The notes under the pieces were generated by a model that worked only from the letters and a program-made list of their open reading frames with translations, was not told the DNA's origin and searched no databases. Shown here piece by piece: positions 60,702-64,000 of a stretch of DNA of 64,000 bases. The stretch spans positions 1-64,000 of the forward strand of contig NZ_BSTC01000021.1 of NCBI RefSeq assembly GCF_030269305.1, in the 5' to 3' direction. A program made the position numbers and the translations under genes. Numbering within the stretch: the stretch's first letter is position 1; each line of letters opens with the position of its first letter. The stretch comes from Kineosporia sp. NBRC 101731 (GTDB taxonomy: Bacteria > Actinomycetota > Actinomycetes > Actinomycetales > Kineosporiaceae).

Positions 60702-61202
60702 TCAGATCACCGCCTGCAGGATGCCGTTGGGCAGGTACACCCCGAGCAGCCGGGTGAACACGATGAACGTGACGAACGGCGCCAGCAGACTGACGGCCAC
60801 CAGCGAGCGCGGGTTCCGGGCGCCGAGCGTGTACGCGGTGCCGGCGAACAGGCCGATGGTGGAGAGCAGGTAGCCGACCGGGTCGAGGATCAGCACGTAG
60901 AGCACCATCAGCCCGGCCAGCGCGGCCAGGGTGCCCCAGTGCGTGGTGGCCTCGGTGTCGACGTCCTCACCGGCCTCGGGCTCGGCCCGGTCGCCTCGCC
61001 AGACCGCGACGGCCAGCCAGATCCCGACCACGACCAGGGCGACGCCCACGACGTAGGGGAAGAAGCGCGGGCCGATGGCGCCCTCGGTGGGCGGGGTGCG
61101 CAGGGAGTGGCCGTCGACGATCATGTAGATCCCGACGAGGACGAGCAGACCGGCGGGCAGGATCTCGGTGAGACCGCGGCGATCGGTGGTTGCCTGGCTC
61201 AT
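60702..61202 (-). CDS. tripartite tricarboxylate transporter small permease (TctB family)
   Basis: The product is 166 residues from ATG 61202 (ATGA overlap with tctC). Four hydrophobic segments are visible: [59 protein letters not shown] and [20 protein letters not shown]. The motif [14 protein letters not shown] is typical of TctB. It is the small membrane partner of TctA. Confidence 0.92.
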   Translation of the reverse strand: MSQATTDRRGLTEILPAGLLVLVGIYMIVDGHSLRTPPTEGAIGPRFFPYVVGVALVVVGIWLAVAVWRGDRAEPEAGEDVDTEATTHWGTLAALAGLMVLYVLILDPVGYLLSTIGLFAGTAYTLGARNPRSLVAVSLLAPFVTFIVFTRLLGVYLPNGILQAVI

Positions 61203-62209
61203 TCCACGAGTCCGATCTTCTTCAGGGTGCCGGCGTACTCGGTGACCTGCTCCTCGAAGAACGGTGCCACCTGCGGGCCGACCATGAAGGTGTCGTCCCA
61301 GCCGTTGGTGCTCAGTGCCTGCTTCCACTGCGGGCTGTCGTGCACCTCGGTGAGGAACTGCTGGATGTCCGCGACCTCGTCCGCCGTGGTTCCCGGGGGC
61401 GCCAGGATGCCGCGCCAGTTGGCCACTTCCACGTCCACACCCTGTTCGGTGAACGTCGGCGCGTCGAGGGAACCGATGCGCTCGGGCGAGCTGACGGCGA
61501 GCACCCGCAGGTCGCCGGACTCGATCTGCCCGGCCCACTCCTGCACGCCCGAGATCCCGGCGGCGACCTGGCCGCCGAGGATCGCGGCCAGGGACTCACC
61601 CCCGCCGGAGTAGGGGATGTAGTTGACCTTCCGCGGGTCCACACCGACCGCCTCGGCGTAGAGCCCGGCCGTGACCTGGTCGGTGCCGCCCGCCGAGCCA
61701 CCGGCGATCGCGTGCCCGCCCGGGTCGTCGGTGAAGGCGCGGGTGAAGTCGTCGAGGGTCTGGAACGGCGAGTCCTTCGGCACGACGAGCACCTCGGACT
61801 CGCCGGTCAGGCGGGCCACCGGCACGGCGTCGGCGATGGTGATCTGCGACTGGTTGACCGCGATCGCACCGATCATCACGGCCCCCATGACCAGCAGCTG
61901 TTTCGGGTCGTCGTCGGCCACGAACCGGGCCAGGCCGATCGTGCCGCCGGCCCCCTCGATGTTGATGACCTGGGGGTTCTTCACCAGGTCGGAGTCTTCC
62001 ACGGCCTGGCTGAGGGCCCGGGCGGTGCCGTCCCAGCCGCCGCCCGGTGCGGCCGGGGCGATCAGCTGCAGCCGGCCGGTCGCCGGAAAGCCGGAGGCGC
62101 TGTTGGTGGGCGACTCCTGTCCGCAGCCGGCCAGGCCGAGCAGCGGCACCAGCAGCAGCCCGGCGGCGGTGATGGTGTGCAGGCGTCGATGTGACCGGCG
62201 ATGTGACAA
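61199..62209 (-). CDS. tripartite tricarboxylate transporter substrate-binding lipoprotein (TctC/Bug family)
   Basis: The product is 336 residues from TTG 62209, with GGGGAG 5 nt upstream. The lipoprotein signal contains ITAAGLLLVPLLGLAGCGQE (LAGC). Bug-family features are LQLIAPAAPGGGWDGTARAL, VINIEGAGGTIGLARFV, KDSPFQTLDDFTRAF, PGGHAIAGGSAGGTDQVTAG, VNYIPYSGGGESLAAILGGQ and GDLRVLAVSSPERIG. The receptor sits on the outer face of the membrane and brings a carboxylate to TctAB. It is the first gene of tctCBA-usp, divergent from the AarF fusion gene. Confidence 0.93.
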   Translation of the reverse strand: MSHRRSHRRLHTITAAGLLLVPLLGLAGCGQESPTNSASGFPATGRLQLIAPAAPGGGWDGTARALSQAVEDSDLVKNPQVINIEGAGGTIGLARFVADDDPKQLLVMGAVMIGAIAVNQSQITIADAVPVARLTGESEVLVVPKDSPFQTLDDFTRAFTDDPGGHAIAGGSAGGTDQVTAGLYAEAVGVDPRKVNYIPYSGGGESLAAILGGQVAAGISGVQEWAGQIESGDLRVLAVSSPERIGSLDAPTFTEQGVDVEVANWRGILAPPGTTADEVADIQQFLTEVHDSPQWKQALSTNGWDDTFMVGPQVAPFFEEQVTEYAGTLKKIGLVE

Positions 62210-62489
62210 GGACGCTCCCCTCTCATCGGCTCGTCAGTGAGCTGCGCCACAACCTACAAAGCAACCTTACACCGCGGTATGTCGCAAAAGTCATAGTTGG
62301 AAATGATTGACGCCGGGGGTCGAGCCGGTGGGTCAGTGAAATTCGTTCCTGCGCAGCCACAACGCGACGGTCGGAGAAAACGGGGGCGCCCACGGATTCC
62401 CGGGATGCCGACCGGCGGACGTCGTCTCTAGTCTGAAAGGGGGAACTTCGACGGTGCCGCACGAAATCATTTTCCGGACCGGGGGATTC
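62210..62489. other. 280-bp divergent intergenic region
   Basis: The region is AT-richer than its surroundings, with AAAGTCATAGTTGGAAATG and CTAGTCTGAAAGG-like segments that could be promoters. It separates tctC from the AarF-aminotransferase gene. No recognised operator was found. Confidence 0.4.
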
Positions 62490-64000
62490 ATGCGCGATTC
62501 CTGGCGTCTTCTACCGCACCTGGTCTCCGAGGGGGTCAGGATCGTCGGCTGGAGCTGTGTTTTCGGCCTGCGCCGGGCGTTGCCCGGGGGTCCGGGCGAT
62601 GCCGAGCTGCTGCGCGGCTACCTGCTGCGCCTGGGGCCCCTGTACATCAAGGCGGGCCAGGTGCTCGGCACCCAGTCGGGGGTGCTGGCGGGCGACACCG
62701 TCGAGCAGTTCCGCTCGTTCTTCTCCGACCTGCCCCCGATGCGCCGTGACCAGTTGCGTGCCACGCTGAACCGCTCGGGCGCAGGTCTTTTCGCGGAGTT
62801 CGACGAGGATCCCATCGCCGTCGGATCGGTCGCCCAGGTCCACACCGCCCGGCTGGTGGACGGCCGCCGGGTGGCCGTCAAGGTGGTCAAGACCGGCGTA
62901 CGTGAACGTCTGGCCGCGGCGTCACTGATCCTCGGCGCCCTGATCCGCGGCGCCGGCCTGCTGGTGCCCGCCGTGCGGCACGTCGACCTGGCCGGGCACT
63001 TCGCCGCCCTGCGGCCGCTGCTGACCGGGCAGTGTGACCTGCTGGCCGAGCAGGCCCGGCAGGAGGCCGTGGCGGAGAACTTCCGCAACCACCCCTACGT
63101 GCGGGTGCCGGACACGATCCCGGCCGCGTGCCGGGAAGACCTGCTGGTGATGGAGTTCGTGGAGGGTGTGCCCGGCCAGGACCCGGACCGGGCCGGTCAC
63201 CGGCGCGAGGAACTGGCCGCGCGCCTGCTCGACGCCTTCAACACGATGGTCTACTTCCACGGCCTCTTCCACGTCGACCCGCATCCGGGCAACTTCCTGT
63301 TCGAGCCCGGCGGGCGCATCGTGCTGCTCGACTTCGGCCTGGTGGGGCGTCTGTCCGAGGACGACAAGTGGAACCTGTCGTCGTTCTACTTCGCCTGCGT
63401 GCGCCAGGAATGGGAACTGGCTGCCGACCGGTTCACCACGACCTTCGCGCAGCACCCCGAACGTACCCGCGGATCGGGGGAGTACCACGCCCAGCTGACC
63501 GGCATCCTGCGCCGTCACTTCACCACCGAGACCGACCACTGGTCGACCATGTCGTTCCTCGACGAGGCCTCCCGCCTGCTCCAGCGGAACGGCAGCCTGA
63601 TCGCCACCCGTTTCTCCCTCCTGGCCCTCAGCACCCTGACCGGTGAAGGATTCCTCAGCCAGGTCGACCCGCAGCTCGACATCTGGCGCAACGGGCGCAA
63701 GTTCACCGACCGCTTCTCCCCGTACCTCAGCGACGAACTGCGCGACACCTTCGAACGGGAACTCGGCGACCGCACCCCGATCACCGGCGCCGCCCGCCGC
63801 GACGCCGCCCGGTACCTGGTCGCCCCGACCCACTTCGACCGGTTCGTGCTGCCCGCCGCCTACCCGATCGTCGTCGCGAGGGCCTGCGGCTCCCGGCTCA
63901 CCGACCTGGACGGCAACGAATACGTTGATCTGTCCGGTGGATTCGGCCCGCACATGCTCGGCTACGGCCACCCGGTACCGGCCGCGGCCATCCGCCGGGC
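62490..64000 (+). CDS. AarF/ABC1 kinase-like domain fused to class-III aminotransferase, cut by window end
   Basis: ATG 62490 follows GGGGGA, and the frame is open to the right edge (503 residues seen). Residues 40-290 are an ABC1/UbiB/AarF atypical kinase domain: KAGQ at 54-57 (KxGQ motif), VGSVAQV 111-117 in the position of the Ala-rich loop, catalytic Lys K131 in VAVKVVK, HVDPHPGN 261-268, and DFG 281-283. A helical C lobe runs to about 430. From about 447 (THFDRFVLPAAYPIVVARAC, TDLDGNEYVDLSGGFGPHML with GYGHP) the sequence is the N terminus of a PLP class-III aminotransferase. The PLP lysine lies outside the window. I read no stop between the parts. UbiB/AarF proteins aid lipid-quinone synthesis; the fused role is unknown. 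Confidence 0.85.
   Translation, partial: MRDSWRLLPHLVSEGVRIVGWSCVFGLRRALPGGPGDAELLRGYLLRLGPLYIKAGQVLGTQSGVLAGDTVEQFRSFFSDLPPMRRDQLRATLNRSGAGLFAEFDEDPIAVGSVAQVHTARLVDGRRVAVKVVKTGVRERLAAASLILGALIRGAGLLVPAVRHVDLAGHFAALRPLLTGQCDLLAEQARQEAVAENFRNHPYVRVPDTIPAACREDLLVMEFVEGVPGQDPDRAGHRREELAARLLDAFNTMVYFHGLFHVDPHPGNFLFEPGGRIVLLDFGLVGRLSEDDKWNLSSFYFACVRQEWELAADRFTTTFAQHPERTRGSGEYHAQLTGILRRHFTTETDHWSTMSFLDEASRLLQRNGSLIATRFSLLALSTLTGEGFLSQVDPQLDIWRNGRKFTDRFSPYLSDELRDTFERELGDRTPITGAARRDAARYLVAPTHFDRFVLPAAYPIVVARACGSRLTDLDGNEYVDLSGGFGPHMLGYGHPVPAAAIRR

Noticed and set aside
1-64000. CRISPR array, tRNA, rRNA, insertion sequence or prophage
   Set aside because: The tandem repeats found have no spacer structure, and no RNA gene signature, transposase or integrase motif was seen.

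Overview
The window is very GC-rich, with strong third-position G/C bias, many GTG and TTG starts and dense overlapping operons. It carries a DUF574/SAV2177-type methyltransferase, the tail of a DUF222-type HNH endonuclease and cysteine-bearing actinobacterial sulfur leader peptides. Together these point to a filamentous or soil actinomycete; a Kineosporia-like genus is possible, but I cannot fix it from sequence alone. No rRNA, tRNA, CRISPR array or intact transposase was seen.

Left part (1-17,800), mixed accessory and housekeeping content: an HNH endonuclease tail; a decayed sulfonate/nitrate-type ABC importer whose binding protein and permease are fused by a deletion while the ATPase stays intact; a reverse-strand unit of a DUF1349 protein and a 1309-codon fusion of an allophanate-hydrolase-like amidase with both N,N-dimethylformamidase subunits; a TOPRIM protein, a PEBP-like protein and a membrane protein; a LacI-controlled pair of GH53 galactanases with two identical 18-bp operators; a PAS-GGDEF-EAL protein, a DUF574 methyltransferase, a pentapeptide-repeat protein and a DinB-like protein.

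Middle (17,800-58,750), a large sulfur/organosulfur scavenging island: a MetNIQ methionine importer; ten luciferase-like (LLM) flavin monooxygenases of the DszA/NtaA/SsuD kind; a rhodanese; an SsuABC-like importer with two binding-protein genes; two complete Opp/Dpp-type importers; a DUF1684 protein; a PHBH-type FAD monooxygenase; and regulators of the GntR, LysR and MerR families. Four short leader peptides with the (V/I/L)D..R....LC pattern stand in front of metQ, two LLM transcription units and one Opp operon. Three of these have a -10 box only 6-7 nt before the start codon and so look leaderless. They tie the island to one sulfur-responsive regulon. A plausible division of labour, by inference, is uptake of organosulfur or peptide-like compounds, oxidative C-S or C-N cleavage by FMNH2-dependent monooxygenases, and feeding of released sulfur to assimilation.

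Right end (58,750-64,000): a TctCBA tripartite tricarboxylate transporter translationally coupled to a universal stress protein, then a divergent gene that runs off the window and fuses an AarF/ABC1 kinase-like domain to a class-III aminotransferase.

The most unusual items are the amidase-DMFase fusion, the AarF-aminotransferase fusion, the leader-peptide network, and palindromic elements that supply the stop of one gene and the Shine-Dalgarno plus ATG of the next.
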